Source: Brucella tritici
Lineage (GTDB): Bacteria; Pseudomonadota; Alphaproteobacteria; Rhizobiales; Rhizobiaceae
NCBI RefSeq assembly: GCF_008932295.1
Contig: NZ_WBWA01000005.1
Location: 124,001 to 188,000, forward strand
Direction of reading: 5' to 3'
Length of the DNA: 64,000 nt
Shown here: piece after piece, positions 9,617-18,092 of the stretch
Layout: every line of letters starts with the position of its first letter
Numbering within the stretch: the stretch's first letter is position 1
Position numbers and translations under genes: made by a program
The notes under the pieces: generated by a model
Seen by the model: only the letters and a program-made list of their open reading frames with translations
Database searches by the model: none
What the model was told of the DNA's origin: nothing

Positions 9617-11865
9617 ACATTCTCCTTGCGACGGAAGAACCAGAAGACGAACAGTCCAACCAGCATCAAACCCAAGCCTTGCAAAAGCAGCAGTGTCGCT
9701 GGCGTTGCCGTCTGCGGCAGCGGGATCGACTGCGATGGCGATGATGGTGAGGCAGGGCTTTCATGGCTGCGAACAGCGTCGCTCACCCCATTCATGTCCA
9801 TGCTTGCGTGATTCCCGACATTGCGGTCCGCGCGGATGCCGAACAGCGTGTCATAATCCCACCCGGCAGGCAGTTGCAGTGGAATATCGGCGCGGGTCAG
9901 CGGCGCATTGGCCGGTCGCGACGGTGTCTTGTCGACAGCCACGAGGCTCGTCAGCCGGCTGACCAGATGATGCTCCAGTGCCAGGCGAAGAATGCGCGCA
10001 TCGGCTGCGTCCTGAGTAATTTTGCCAAGGGTAAGGTCTACTTCCGCATCGTCAATCTTGCGACGTGCCCACAATTTTGAGATGCCTTCAGCATTCATTG
10101 CCTGGTCGAGCGGCAGATTGACTGTCCACGGACGGCCATCAATCTGGCCTTCGATAACAAGGTTTCCGGTTGCCTTGCCCATTCGTGCGGCGATGACAAG
10201 CGGTTCACCACGATAGAGATCGGGCAGAAGGGAGGGTGTCATGCTCACATTCTTTTCCGAAAAATTGGCCTTCAGATCGGTAACAGCCGGGTTTTCAAGC
10301 TTGTCGAACAGAGCCCGCATGCGTTCGTCCACTTCAGCCGCCGACCCGATATGGGTGAAGGTTCCACGTCCAAGTTCTGCCGCACGGTTCATCAGATAGG
10401 AATTCGGGGCAGAGCCGATGCCGACCATGAAAATACGCGAGCGCCCCCGGCGTGCCGCAACGGCATCCAGCAATTGCTGCTCATTGCTGATCTCCCCGTC
10501 GGTCAGAAACACGATCTGGCGCAATCCATTGCCCAGATGACTGTCATCCAGGGCTGCATGAAGGGCAGGCAGCATTTCCGTACCGCCTTGCGCTTCAAGG
10601 CTCGTTACGAAACGGCGGGCGGAGGCGATATTCTGCTGATTGGCATCGACAGAATCGTCGAAAAATTTGGTCAATGTGTCATCAAAGCGGACCACATTGA
10701 ACCGATCTCCGGGCTGAAGATGCGACAGTGCATAATCCAGGCTGGCCTTTGCCTGTTCCATGGAAGTACCACCCATCGATCCGGAATTATCAATCACGAA
10801 GATGACCTCACGCTGGGCCTTTTTTGCGCTGGCAACAGCCGGTGGCGTAACATAGGCAAGCACATAATCGTCCTTGCCGATATGTTCGCTGAACAGCCCG
10901 ACCTGCGGTGCATCGCTTGCGACAGCGCTCCATTCCAGAACGAAATCACGATCAGCAGCCGCCGTTCCGTCCAGCGTGATTTCTCGTGTCATGTCGTTCG
11001 TCGCGTCGATCCTGACCTTATGGTAAAGGCTTTCGACCTTTCCAAGCGGGAAGCCTGCCTTCAGATTGACCTTGACGGTCACAGAATTGGTTCGCAGGGC
11101 AGCCGGTGGGGTCAATGGCGTCACAACCGGTGCGTTGTAGCTATCAGGCTTGCCAGTATCGCTCGACTTGCCCCAGCCGTTTTTCATTTCGACTTCCTGA
11201 ACAACAGGTGAGGCATTATCCGGATTGTAACGTGGCGCGACGACCAATGGCACACGCAGCGAGAAACGATCATCGGAAAGCCGCACCGCCTGCTGATACT
11301 CGATCTGGACGACGACTTTCTCATGCGGGCCGATATTGGCAACCGCATTGGTAAACACGTTGGGCCGCTGCTGTTCGATCAGCGTGGCCTTTTTGCCTTC
11401 GTTCTTCGCCTGTTCATATATTTCGCGCGCGGCCTGCTTCTCCTTGATTTCGGCGACAATCACACGATCGCCGATGACCATCTTCAGCGAATAGACCGCA
11501 CTTTCTTCCGGCAATGGAAAAACATACAGGGCTTCAACGAAACCGTCGGTCGGGTTCTCGAATGCCTGCGTCAGCCGGGTCCGGGCCGTCGGCCCACTCA
11601 CATCGAGATTGACGTCCGTTGCGATTCGAGGCGCTTCGACATAACGCCCGGCTTCGCTTGTCTCTAGCAAAAGACTGCCGGATTGAACCTCGTTCGGCGT
11701 GACCAGAGCAGGTGTTTCAGCACGAGGCTGCACAATCTGCAACAGACAGAAAATGACAGCCAGCGCTGGCAGCAACGCCATGTTGCAAAACCAGACGAAC
11801 GAACAGAAGCGGGAGAGTATCCGGCGGCTGTTATCATGATTTGTAAGACTTATCGCGGGTGACAT
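9613..11865 (-). CDS. Sortase-target surface protein with VIT and VWA domains
   Basis: A 750-residue exported protein. From the ATG at 11865 (AAGGAG seven bases upstream) there is an N-terminal signal/anchor helix, a VIT domain (about residues 60-190, SLLLETSEAGRYVEAPRI onward) and a von Willebrand A domain near 330-500 with an intact MIDAS (VIDNSGSMGG). The C-terminus shows the class GN sorting signal LPQTATP, then a hydrophobic helix and the basic tail FFRRKENV. This is the standard partner of the overlapping sortase. The biological role of these pairs is not established; adhesion or inter-protein contacts via VWA are plausible. An in-frame ATG at 11946 is less likely because it has no good ribosome site. 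Confidence 0.92.
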   Translation of the reverse strand: MSPAISLTNHDNSRRILSRFCSFVWFCNMALLPALAVIFCLLQIVQPRAETPALVTPNEVQSGSLLLETSEAGRYVEAPRIATDVNLDVSGPTARTRLTQAFENPTDGFVEALYVFPLPEESAVYSLKMVIGDRVIVAEIKEKQAAREIYEQAKNEGKKATLIEQQRPNVFTNAVANIGPHEKVVVQIEYQQAVRLSDDRFSLRVPLVVAPRYNPDNASPVVQEVEMKNGWGKSSDTGKPDSYNAPVVTPLTPPAALRTNSVTVKVNLKAGFPLGKVESLYHKVRIDATNDMTREITLDGTAAADRDFVLEWSAVASDAPQVGLFSEHIGKDDYVLAYVTPPAVASAKKAQREVIFVIDNSGSMGGTSMEQAKASLDYALSHLQPGDRFNVVRFDDTLTKFFDDSVDANQQNIASARRFVTSLEAQGGTEMLPALHAALDDSHLGNGLRQIVFLTDGEISNEQQLLDAVAARRGRSRIFMVGIGSAPNSYLMNRAAELGRGTFTHIGSAAEVDERMRALFDKLENPAVTDLKANFSEKNVSMTPSLLPDLYRGEPLVIAARMGKATGNLVIEGQIDGRPWTVNLPLDQAMNAEGISKLWARRKIDDAEVDLTLGKITQDAADARILRLALEHHLVSRLTSLVAVDKTPSRPANAPLTRADIPLQLPAGWDYDTLFGIRADRNVGNHASMDMNGVSDAVRSHESPASPSSPSQSIPLPQTATPATLLLLQGLGLMLVGLFVFWFFRRKENV

Positions 11866-12033
11866 GATGTGCTCCTTGTTCACCTCGAAGAACTGGAGCC
11901 ATTGTCGCTGGAGCCACTGTTTCCACTCCAGCGTAAGCTTTGCCAAGTTTCAGCCGTCACTTTCCGCAAACCGCCTTGCCGGTTACGCATATGTGTGGAA
12001 TTGTGAAGAAAAGTACGCAATTCAGGATAAGCC

Positions 12034-12801
12034 ATGTCCGATCAGGACTCTCACCTTCCCGACCAGCTCAATGCCCGCGTTGCCGTACGGGTTCGTGAGG
12101 AAATTGCCCGGCGGCGAATTTCGCGCCAGTTGCTGGCCGATGAAGCGCGGATCAGTCTTTCGACTTTGGAAAAAGCGCTGTCGGGCCACAGGCCCTTCAC
12201 ACTTGCAACGATCATCCGGCTTGAACAGGCAATGGGTGTCGCCCTGCGCGAACAGGCAGGCGATACTCCCGCCTCGTTGGCCAGGAATGGCAACAGTCAC
12301 GCAGCGGAAGAATTGGGCGCCTATTCGCGCGCCTCGGTTTCATGGCTTGAAGGCGATTACCTGACCTTGCGTCCGTCCTTTGGCGAGGACAAGGCCATCT
12401 TCGCTTACATCACGGAAATCGGTTGGGATTTCGATGCCGGGCATCTCAGTTTTCGTGAGCGGGAACGTTCCGACGTTTCATTCTCGCAACAGGGTACCGT
12501 CTCCGTTCCACATCTTTCAGGGCACATCTATCTCGTCACGAATACATCCGGCCAATACCGTATGGCCGTGCTTTCCCGCCCAAGCATTACAGGTGAAATG
12601 TTTGGTATCCTGACGACATTGCGCGCCGGGCAGGGCGCACATCTGACCCCGGTTTCAACGCCACTTGCGCTCGTACCCATGAGGCAATTTGCCGGTCCGT
12701 CATTCGGGCGTATAAGGCCTGACGATCAGTCTTTCGCCGATTATTCGGCGATCCTGTGCAAGACTCTGAGCGACGGCTATGCGGGTTTCGTGACTGGTTG
12801 A
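12034..12801 (+). CDS. XRE-type helix-turn-helix regulator
   Basis: A 255-residue cytoplasmic regulator. Residues about 18-70 form a lambda-repressor-like helix-turn-helix (RRRISRQLLADEARISLSTLEKALSG). The C-terminal 160 residues are a beta-rich sensor-like domain I do not recognise by name (GDYLTLRPSFGED, SGQYRMAVLSRPS). It starts 168 bases from the divergent sortase-target gene and could control it, but no clear operator is visible. Its 3' end overlaps the convergent LysR gene by 25 bases. Confidence 0.8.
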   Translation: MSDQDSHLPDQLNARVAVRVREEIARRRISRQLLADEARISLSTLEKALSGHRPFTLATIIRLEQAMGVALREQAGDTPASLARNGNSHAAEELGAYSRASVSWLEGDYLTLRPSFGEDKAIFAYITEIGWDFDAGHLSFRERERSDVSFSQQGTVSVPHLSGHIYLVTNTSGQYRMAVLSRPSITGEMFGILTTLRAGQGAHLTPVSTPLALVPMRQFAGPSFGRIRPDDQSFADYSAILCKTLSDGYAGFVTG

Positions 12802-13703
12802 GTCACACTCTCGCTTTTGATTTCCGTCAACAGCCAATCCCGGAAAGCAGAAACAGCAGGCGTGCTCGAGCGAGCCTTCGGCGTCACAAAATAATAGCTG
12901 CTCGGGCTTTTGACCGTGTGCGGACAAGCGACCACAAGCTGGCCGCTTTCAATCTCGGCGCGAATGAGGAACAGCGGCATCAGCGCAACGCCAAGACCGG
13001 CAATGCAGGCCTGCGAGACATTTGAAAACTGCTCGAAACGCATTCCAGGAGAAACCGGGGCCGCGATGTCGAGGCTTTTGAACCAGTGATCCCATGCGCC
13101 GGGGCGTGATGCCATATTGAACAAAGGGAGCGGCAGAAGATCGGTTGGGGCGTGAACCGGGTTTCGCTGGAGAAAAGCGGGGCTGCACACCGGCGCAACT
13201 GTTTCATCCATCAGAAAGACACTATCGGCGTTGGGCCAGTCCGGTTGGCCGATATGGATTGCCGCATCCAGCCCTTCGCGATCAAAATCGAATTGCCCGA
13301 TACGTGTCGCAAAATTCAGGATGATATCCGGATATTTTTCCACGAAACGCGGTATGCGCGGTATCAGCCAGCGCGTCCCGAATGTCGGCAGGAACGCGAG
13401 ATTAAGCGTGGTGCCGCGCATCTGCGACATGACTTGCAGCGAAGCCGCACGGATGGAAGCGAGCGCTGGCCCCACCGCCTTCAGATAGGCTCGTCCCGCA
13501 TCGGATAGGACCACATGACGGCTTGAGCGGTCGAACAGCGCGGTTCCGAGCTGTTCTTCCAGCGTTGCAATCTGTCGGCTCACTGCGCCTTGAGTTAGCG
13601 ACAGTTCCTCGGCAGCCGCCGAAAAGCTTTCATGCCGCGCAACCGCATCGAAGGCGGCAAGCGCACTGGTGGAGGGAAGCAGGCGTCGCGATATCGAAGT
13701 CAT
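12777..13703 (-). CDS. LysR-family regulator (GcvA-like), divergent from gcdH
   Basis: A 308-residue LysR-type regulator with an N-terminal winged helix (FDAVARHESFSAAAEELSLTQGAVSRQIATLEEQLG) and a periplasmic-binding-like effector domain of the GcvA subgroup. It is divergent from glutaryl-CoA dehydrogenase, and a 14-base palindrome lies just in front of its start. The setting suggests it activates the gcdH/CoA-transferase pair in response to a glutarate or glutaryl-CoA pathway compound; that is inference. Confidence 0.9.
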   Translation of the reverse strand: MTSISRRLLPSTSALAAFDAVARHESFSAAAEELSLTQGAVSRQIATLEEQLGTALFDRSSRHVVLSDAGRAYLKAVGPALASIRAASLQVMSQMRGTTLNLAFLPTFGTRWLIPRIPRFVEKYPDIILNFATRIGQFDFDREGLDAAIHIGQPDWPNADSVFLMDETVAPVCSPAFLQRNPVHAPTDLLPLPLFNMASRPGAWDHWFKSLDIAAPVSPGMRFEQFSNVSQACIAGLGVALMPLFLIRAEIESGQLVVACPHTVKSPSSYYFVTPKARSSTPAVSAFRDWLLTEIKSESVTQPVTKPA

Positions 13704-13706
13704 GAT

Positions 13707-13720
13707 CCATTACTAAATGG
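13707..13720. promoter_or_regulatory. Candidate LysR binding site
   Basis: CCATT-ACTA-AATGG is a perfect interrupted palindrome four bases from the LysR start and about 85 bases upstream of gcdH. It fits the loose T-N11-A rule for LysR recognition sites. Confidence 0.5.
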
Positions 13721-13805
13721 AATAGATCGATGAGTAAACGTCGATTGCACCGAACTTCGGCACGGTTCATATTTCCTGCAAATTTTCATTGAGGAGAATA
13801 CACTG

Positions 13806-14990
13806 ATGTCACGTGCGGCTTTTAGCTGGGAAGACCCGTTTCTGCTGGATGACCAGCTGACCGAAGACGAGCGCATGATCCGCGACTCGGCTAAGGCCTT
13901 CGCGACGGATGTTCTGCTGCCCCGTGTTGAAAAGGCCTATCTGGATGAGACGACCGATCCGGAACTGTTCCGTCTGATGGGGCAGTCTGGTCTTCTGGGC
14001 GTCACGCTTCCTGAAGAATATGGCGCGGCCAACGCTGGCTATGTTGCCTATGGCCTGGTGGCGCGCGAGGTCGAGCGTGTCGATTCCGGTTATCGTTCGA
14101 TGATGAGCGTGCAGTCGTCGCTGGTGATGTATCCGATCTATGCCTATGGCTCCGACGAACAGCGCAAGAAATATCTTCCGGGCCTCGTCTCCGGCGAGCT
14201 GATCGGCTGCTTCGGCCTGACCGAGCCTGATGCAGGTTCCGATCCCGCAGGCATGAAGACACGCGCCGAGAAGATCGACGGCGGCTATCGTCTCAGCGGC
14301 TCGAAGATGTGGATTTCGAATTCGCCAATCGCCGATGTGTTCGTCGTCTGGGCAAAGTCAGCCGCGCATGACAACGCCATTCGCGGCTTCATCCTCGAAA
14401 AGGGTATGAAGGGCCTGTCCGCGCCGAAAATCGGCGGCAAGCTTTCGCTGCGCGCATCGATCACCGGCGAAATCGTCATGGATGGTGTCGAAGTTTCGGA
14501 AGATGCACTCCTGCCGAATGTCTCCGGTCTCAAGGGTCCGTTCGGCTGCCTCAATCGCGCCCGTTACGGCATTTCCTGGGGCGTCCTCGGCGCAGCAGAA
14601 GATTGCTGGTTCCGCGCCCGTCAGTATGGCCTCGATCGCAAGCAGTTCGACAAGCCACTGGCCGGTACGCAGCTTTACCAGAAGAAGCTGGCCGACATGC
14701 AGACCGAAATCGCTCTTGGCCTTCAGGCAAGCTTGCGCGTCGGTCGTCTGTTCGACGACGGCAGAATGGCTCCGGAAATGATCTCCATCGTCAAGCGCAA
14801 CAATTGCGGCAAGGCGCTCGATATTGCCCGTCAGGCGCGTGATATGCACGGCGGCAACGGCATCCAGATCGAATACCACGTCATGCGCCACGCGCAGAAT
14901 CTGGAAACGGTAAATACCTATGAAGGCACGCATGACGTTCATGCGTTGATCCTGGGCCGTGCCCAGACCGGCATTCAGGCTTTCTTCTGA
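13806..14990 (+). CDS. gcdH: Glutaryl-CoA dehydrogenase
   Basis: A 394-residue FAD-dependent acyl-CoA dehydrogenase that converts glutaryl-CoA to crotonyl-CoA in lysine/tryptophan/glutarate breakdown. The start is preceded by GAGGAGAA. Diagnostic segments are [13 protein letters not shown], the [18 protein letters not shown] flavin block, [18 protein letters not shown], and the C-terminal [17 protein letters not shown] with the catalytic Glu. The neighbouring CoA-transferase, which could supply glutaryl-CoA, supports this assignment over a generic acyl-CoA dehydrogenase. Confidence 0.92.
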   Translation: MSRAAFSWEDPFLLDDQLTEDERMIRDSAKAFATDVLLPRVEKAYLDETTDPELFRLMGQSGLLGVTLPEEYGAANAGYVAYGLVAREVERVDSGYRSMMSVQSSLVMYPIYAYGSDEQRKKYLPGLVSGELIGCFGLTEPDAGSDPAGMKTRAEKIDGGYRLSGSKMWISNSPIADVFVVWAKSAAHDNAIRGFILEKGMKGLSAPKIGGKLSLRASITGEIVMDGVEVSEDALLPNVSGLKGPFGCLNRARYGISWGVLGAAEDCWFRARQYGLDRKQFDKPLAGTQLYQKKLADMQTEIALGLQASLRVGRLFDDGRMAPEMISIVKRNNCGKALDIARQARDMHGGNGIQIEYHVMRHAQNLETVNTYEGTHDVHALILGRAQTGIQAFF

Positions 14991-15072
14991 TCGCTGTATT
15001 GCCAAGCCTTCCATTCGGGCCCGTTCGCAGTTCGCGGGCGGGCCTCTTTATTTTTGTACGGGATTGCTGAAA

Positions 15073-16218
15073 ATGCAGAATACACCGCTTGACGGTCTCA
15101 AGGTGGTAGAACTGGCGCGCATTCTTGCCGGGCCATGGGTGGGGCAGACACTTTCTGATCTTGGAGCCGATGTCATCAAGGTGGAAAGCCCTGAGGGCGA
15201 CGATACGCGCAAATGGGGGCCTCCATTCATCGATGTGGAAGGCGAACGGTCTGCTGCCTATTTTCACGCCTGCAATCGCGGCAAGCGCTCGATTACGGCC
15301 GATTTCCGCACTGACGAGGGCAGGAAACTGGTACGCCAGCTCGTGGCCGGGGCCGATGTGGTCATCGAAAACTTCAAGCTGGGCGGCCTCGACAAATATG
15401 GCCTCGATTATGAGAGCCTGAAGGCCATCAATCCACGCCTGATCTATTGCTCGATTACCGGTTTCGGCCATACCGGCCCTTATGCGGAGCGCGCAGGCTA
15501 CGATTTCATGATTCAGGGCATGGGCGGCGTCATGGATCTCACCGGCGAACCTGACGGTGAGCCGCAGAAGATCGGCGTGGCTTTCGCCGACATTTTCACC
15601 GGGCTTTACAGCGTGATCGCAATCCAGTCCGCTCTCATCATGCGCGAGCGTACCGGCACCGGCCAGCATATCGACATGGCGCTGTTCGACTGCATGTCTG
15701 CGGTCCTTGCCAATCAGGCCATGAATTATCTGGCATCCGGTGTTTCGCCAAAGCGCATGGGCAATGCGCATCCGAACATCGCGCCATATCAGACGCTCCC
15801 CGTTTCCGACGGCTATTTCATCATCGCCTGCGGCAATGACGGACAGTTCGGAAAACTGACATCGTTGCTTGGCATTGGTAACCTCGCCACCGACGAGCGT
15901 TTCGTTAGCAACTCGGCGCGCGTGGCCAATCGAGCTGCTCTGACAGCACTTCTGGAAGAAAAGACACGGGCTTGGAAGCGCGACGATCTTCTGGCCGAAC
16001 TCGCCAGAATCGGCGTGCCAGCCGGTCCGATCAATACGGTAGCCGATGTATTCGCAGACCCGCAATTCGAAGCGAGGGCGATGAAAATCGACCCGCAAGG
16101 GATTCCAGGCCTGCGGACGCCTATTCGCTTTTCCGATGCAGAATTGAAGCTCGACAAGCGTTCGCCGAAGCTTGGAGAACACAGCAACATCATTCTTTCA
16201 GAAATCGGCAAAAACTGA
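15073..16218 (+). CDS. Class III (CaiB/BaiF) CoA-transferase, probably succinyl-CoA:glutarate
   Basis: A 381-residue family III CoA-transferase from the ATG at 15073. The N-terminal block LDGLKVVELARILAGPWVGQ, DLGADVIKVE, and the HIDMALFDCM segment that carries the family's catalytic Asp are present. It lies 82 bases after gcdH on the same strand and before a shared terminator, so it probably loads CoA onto glutarate for GcdH, like human SUGCT. Substrate is inferred from context only. Confidence 0.9.
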   Translation: MQNTPLDGLKVVELARILAGPWVGQTLSDLGADVIKVESPEGDDTRKWGPPFIDVEGERSAAYFHACNRGKRSITADFRTDEGRKLVRQLVAGADVVIENFKLGGLDKYGLDYESLKAINPRLIYCSITGFGHTGPYAERAGYDFMIQGMGGVMDLTGEPDGEPQKIGVAFADIFTGLYSVIAIQSALIMRERTGTGQHIDMALFDCMSAVLANQAMNYLASGVSPKRMGNAHPNIAPYQTLPVSDGYFIIACGNDGQFGKLTSLLGIGNLATDERFVSNSARVANRAALTALLEEKTRAWKRDDLLAELARIGVPAGPINTVADVFADPQFEARAMKIDPQGIPGLRTPIRFSDAELKLDKRSPKLGEHSNIILSEIGKN

Positions 16219-16241
16219 TCGGGAATAGTGTCATCAACCAG

Positions 16242-16270
16242 ACGCGCTCTTCATCGAAGGGCGCGTTTTT
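16242..16270 (+). terminator. Intrinsic terminator after gcdH/CoA-transferase
   Basis: An 11-bp stem (16242-16252 with 16256-16266, loop ATC) followed by TTTTT. This is the last feature that clearly belongs to the host side; the prophage boundary lies to its right. Confidence 0.9.
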
Positions 16271-16553
16271 GTTTGTAATGCAGCGATGAAAAGTGAAAGT
16301 CTCAAATCAAGAAACAACTTTAACCCCTTGCGGGGAAAGCATTTTTAAATTGTTCTTGAGAGAAGATGGTGCGGTCGAGAAGATTTGAAAAGTCGACGCA
16401 TAGCCCGGAAAAGGTGGGTTTAGGTGTCCCACGTGTAATTAATTTCACGCAATACGTTTCAATAAGATAGCATCCCGGTGTCCCACGGACGGTTGGTATT
16501 ATCCACGGGTTTCTTCGGCTGTGGAAAAGCCAGAAAAGCAGACCGGTAAAACG
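16271..16553. other. Host/prophage junction region, non-coding
   Basis: About 280 bases between the host terminator and the terminator of the phage late module. It contains a CCCC-TTGC-GGGG hairpin (16324-16335) and the ten-base direct repeat GGTGTCCCAC (16423-16432, 16477-16486). No tRNA or convincing gene is visible; short open frames here run across terminators. The left attachment site should be in this stretch. Confidence 0.55.
16423..16486 (+). repeat. Ten-base direct repeat near the prophage left end
   Basis: GGTGTCCCAC occurs at 16423-16432 and 16477-16486, 54 bases apart. It could be part of the attachment core or integrase arm sites; by length alone chance is possible. Confidence 0.4.
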
Positions 16554-16585
16554 CAAAAAATCCCCGCCACCTTTCGGCAGCGGGG
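16554..16585 (-). terminator. Terminator closing the leftward phage late module
   Basis: Read leftward, a 10-bp GC stem (16562-16571 with 16576-16585, two G-U pairs) with a GAAA tetraloop runs into ATTTTTT. It is an excellent intrinsic terminator just beyond the last leftward gene. Confidence 0.9.
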
Positions 16586-16621
16586 CGTATCCTTGGGAGG
16601 ATTAAGAGAATTGCAGTTTTC

Positions 16622-16834
16622 CTACGGAGGGGCGTGAAGGGCACGGCAGGCATAACCCGCCGTTTCCGTCATGGCCCTGGGCACGAGTTGTATTACAAGC
16701 TCTTCACGGGTCATGCTGATATCCTCGATCAGTCGAAACACCGGCCGGTGAACGAGAAAAGCGAGGAAGGCGATCAGCACCACCCACCCGAAGACCTTGT
16801 CGCCAATGCGTGAAGATTCCGCAGGTGTCGTCAT
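16622..16834 (-). CDS. Small phage membrane protein, last gene of the lysis cassette
   Basis: A 70-residue protein with one central hydrophobic helix (VFGWVVLIAFLAFLVHRPVF) followed by a charged segment. Its ATG overlaps the stop of the holin-like gene (16831-16834), so it is co-translated. It may be an accessory holin or antiholin; no family is recognised. Confidence 0.65.
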   Translation of the reverse strand: MTTPAESSRIGDKVFGWVVLIAFLAFLVHRPVFRLIEDISMTREELVIQLVPRAMTETAGYACRALHAPP

Positions 16835-17136
16835 TTTCCACCTCTGAGCGCGCGAATGAAATCGAGCATCGTATTGCCGTCAATGTTCGCGGTGAACCGT
16901 GTGAGCGCGTAGCCCATCATTGCAAAAAGTCCGGCGACGCCGTTGCGATACGTCCCCGGTTCGAGCTGCATGAAATCAATAAATGGATCCGCCAAGACCG
17001 TCGCGCAGAAGAGACCGGCAGCCACGCGCGTGATGGCGACCACGAACGAGTGACGCTCCGACGACATGACTGAGACGATCAGCCCCCCGGCAGTCGCCAG
17101 GATGAAGCCCATTTGCTCTTTGAAAAAATCGCCCAT
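16831..17136 (-). CDS. Holin-like phage membrane protein
   Basis: A 101-residue protein from the ATG at 17136 (GGGA upstream) with three hydrophobic stretches (ILATAGGLIVSVM, FVVAITRVAAGLFCATVLA, GVAGLFAMMGYALTRF). Position next to amidase and spanin genes and the three-helix layout fit a phage holin that opens the inner membrane for the endolysin. The final base of its start is the first base of the spanin stop region. Family not certain. Confidence 0.65.
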   Translation of the reverse strand: MGDFFKEQMGFILATAGGLIVSVMSSERHSFVVAITRVAAGLFCATVLADPFIDFMQLEPGTYRNGVAGLFAMMGYALTRFTANIDGNTMLDFIRALRGGK

Positions 17137-17381
17137 TATTCCCGCGCCCTTCTTACACCTTCGTCGAGCCGCTCCCACTCAGTCGCCAGTACATCGAGCT
17201 CCTTGGATGGCGCGGCCTTTTCAAGGTAGCTGAGGATTGCCTGTTGCCTCGGCAGCGGCGTCGGGGCAGGACACGCCCGCCCCAATGCCAATTCAGCCTG
17301 CGGTCCCGATGCGGTCACGCAGCCTGCGAGCGACATCAGAAGCAGCGCCCCTATCGGCCATGTCATTTTCATGTTGCTCAT
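17136..17381 (-). CDS. Rz1-like outer-membrane spanin lipoprotein
   Basis: An 81-residue lipoprotein. The signal peptide ends in the lipobox LAGC (PIGALLLMSLAGC), after which the mature part is small and Pro/Ala-rich with a helical C-terminus. Its first part overlaps the 3' end of the inner-membrane spanin gene in another frame (17293-17381), the classic Rz/Rz1 nesting. Expected role: together with the inner spanin it fuses the two membranes in the last step of lysis. Confidence 0.75.
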   Translation of the reverse strand: MSNMKMTWPIGALLLMSLAGCVTASGPQAELALGRACPAPTPLPRQQAILSYLEKAAPSKELDVLATEWERLDEGVRRARE

Positions 17382-17532
17382 CGGCTTTGCCCTGCAACTG
17401 CTTTGATAATTCGCTCACGGCGTCAGCGGCGCCGAGATCCTTCAGACTTCGCTCATAGCTCCAGTCCTTAAACAGATCTCGGATCAGCGAGGCGAATGCC
17501 CCGGCCAGTACCGAAAGAACGACCTCAAGCAC
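17293..17532 (-). CDS. Rz-like inner-membrane spanin
   Basis: A 79-residue protein starting with GTG at 17532, which overlaps the TGA of the upstream membrane gene (GTGCTTGA) and has AAGGGG eight bases before it. An N-terminal membrane segment (VVLSVLAGAFASLIRDLF) is followed by a helical, charged periplasmic part (LKDLGAADAVSELSKQLQGK) able to form a coiled coil. Its C-terminal third overlaps the Rz1-like gene. The N-terminal anchor is weakly hydrophobic, so the assignment rests partly on gene layout. Confidence 0.65.
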   Translation of the reverse strand: MLEVVLSVLAGAFASLIRDLFKDWSYERSLKDLGAADAVSELSKQLQGKADEQHENDMADRGAASDVARRLRDRIGTAG

Positions 17533-18052
17533 CGGCAGCCCCTTCGCCCTTTGACTTCTCGTCATACGACACGAGCTCGCCGACATCCGGGTAGATGTAG
17601 AGCTTTGCTTCGAGGAGATCGGCGAGGCGCTCGGGCGAGAGCCCGAAGAACTTGACCGCATCCGGCACTGACTTGAGAACGTAGTCGATCCCGGCGGCGA
17701 GCACGGCGCTCTTAACATCGATGGACTCCTTGTCGGCTTTATCTTCGAGCTTATTGAGACCGAAGTTCACCGCATTCTTGAGTGCAGTCTGCAGGGCGTC
17801 TCGATGGCTTGCTTCGATACTCAGACCGGTGAGCTTGGTCCATTTCACGAGAAGCCAGCCCACTGCGGCCGCGATGAGAGCGTAGGCAGCTTCCATCAGA
17901 TACGGCATGAAGATGTCGACGATGGAGGAGACGGGGACTGAGGTGGAAGCATCCTGCGCCAAGGCACCGGCGACGGCACCAACGAGGATAATTGCTGCCC
18001 CTGCCATCGCGATGATGACATAGGCGGACAGTGCTTTGATGGAATAGTTCAA
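17525..18052 (-). CDS. Phage membrane protein of the lysis cassette
   Basis: A 175-residue protein. The TTG at 18052 has AGGAG eight bases upstream and is the best start; an ATG at 18079 lacks a ribosome site. Two membrane helices (LSAYVIIAMAGAAIILVGAVAGALA and IFMPYLMEAAYALIAAAVGWLLV) precede a soluble helical C-terminal domain of about 110 residues. It sits between endolysin and spanin genes. It could be a holin with a long tail or a lysis regulator; I do not recognise the family. Confidence 0.7.
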   Translation of the reverse strand: MNYSIKALSAYVIIAMAGAAIILVGAVAGALAQDASTSVPVSSIVDIFMPYLMEAAYALIAAAVGWLLVKWTKLTGLSIEASHRDALQTALKNAVNFGLNKLEDKADKESIDVKSAVLAAGIDYVLKSVPDAVKFFGLSPERLADLLEAKLYIYPDVGELVSYDEKSKGEGAAGA

Positions 18053-18092
18053 GGGAGTTACTCCTAATTGAGCCGTCATGGCAGCTGATTGG

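Noticed and set aside
16320-16653. Two short leftward frames at the host/phage junction
   Set aside because: Both cross or abut the strong terminator at 16554-16585 and give random-looking proteins.
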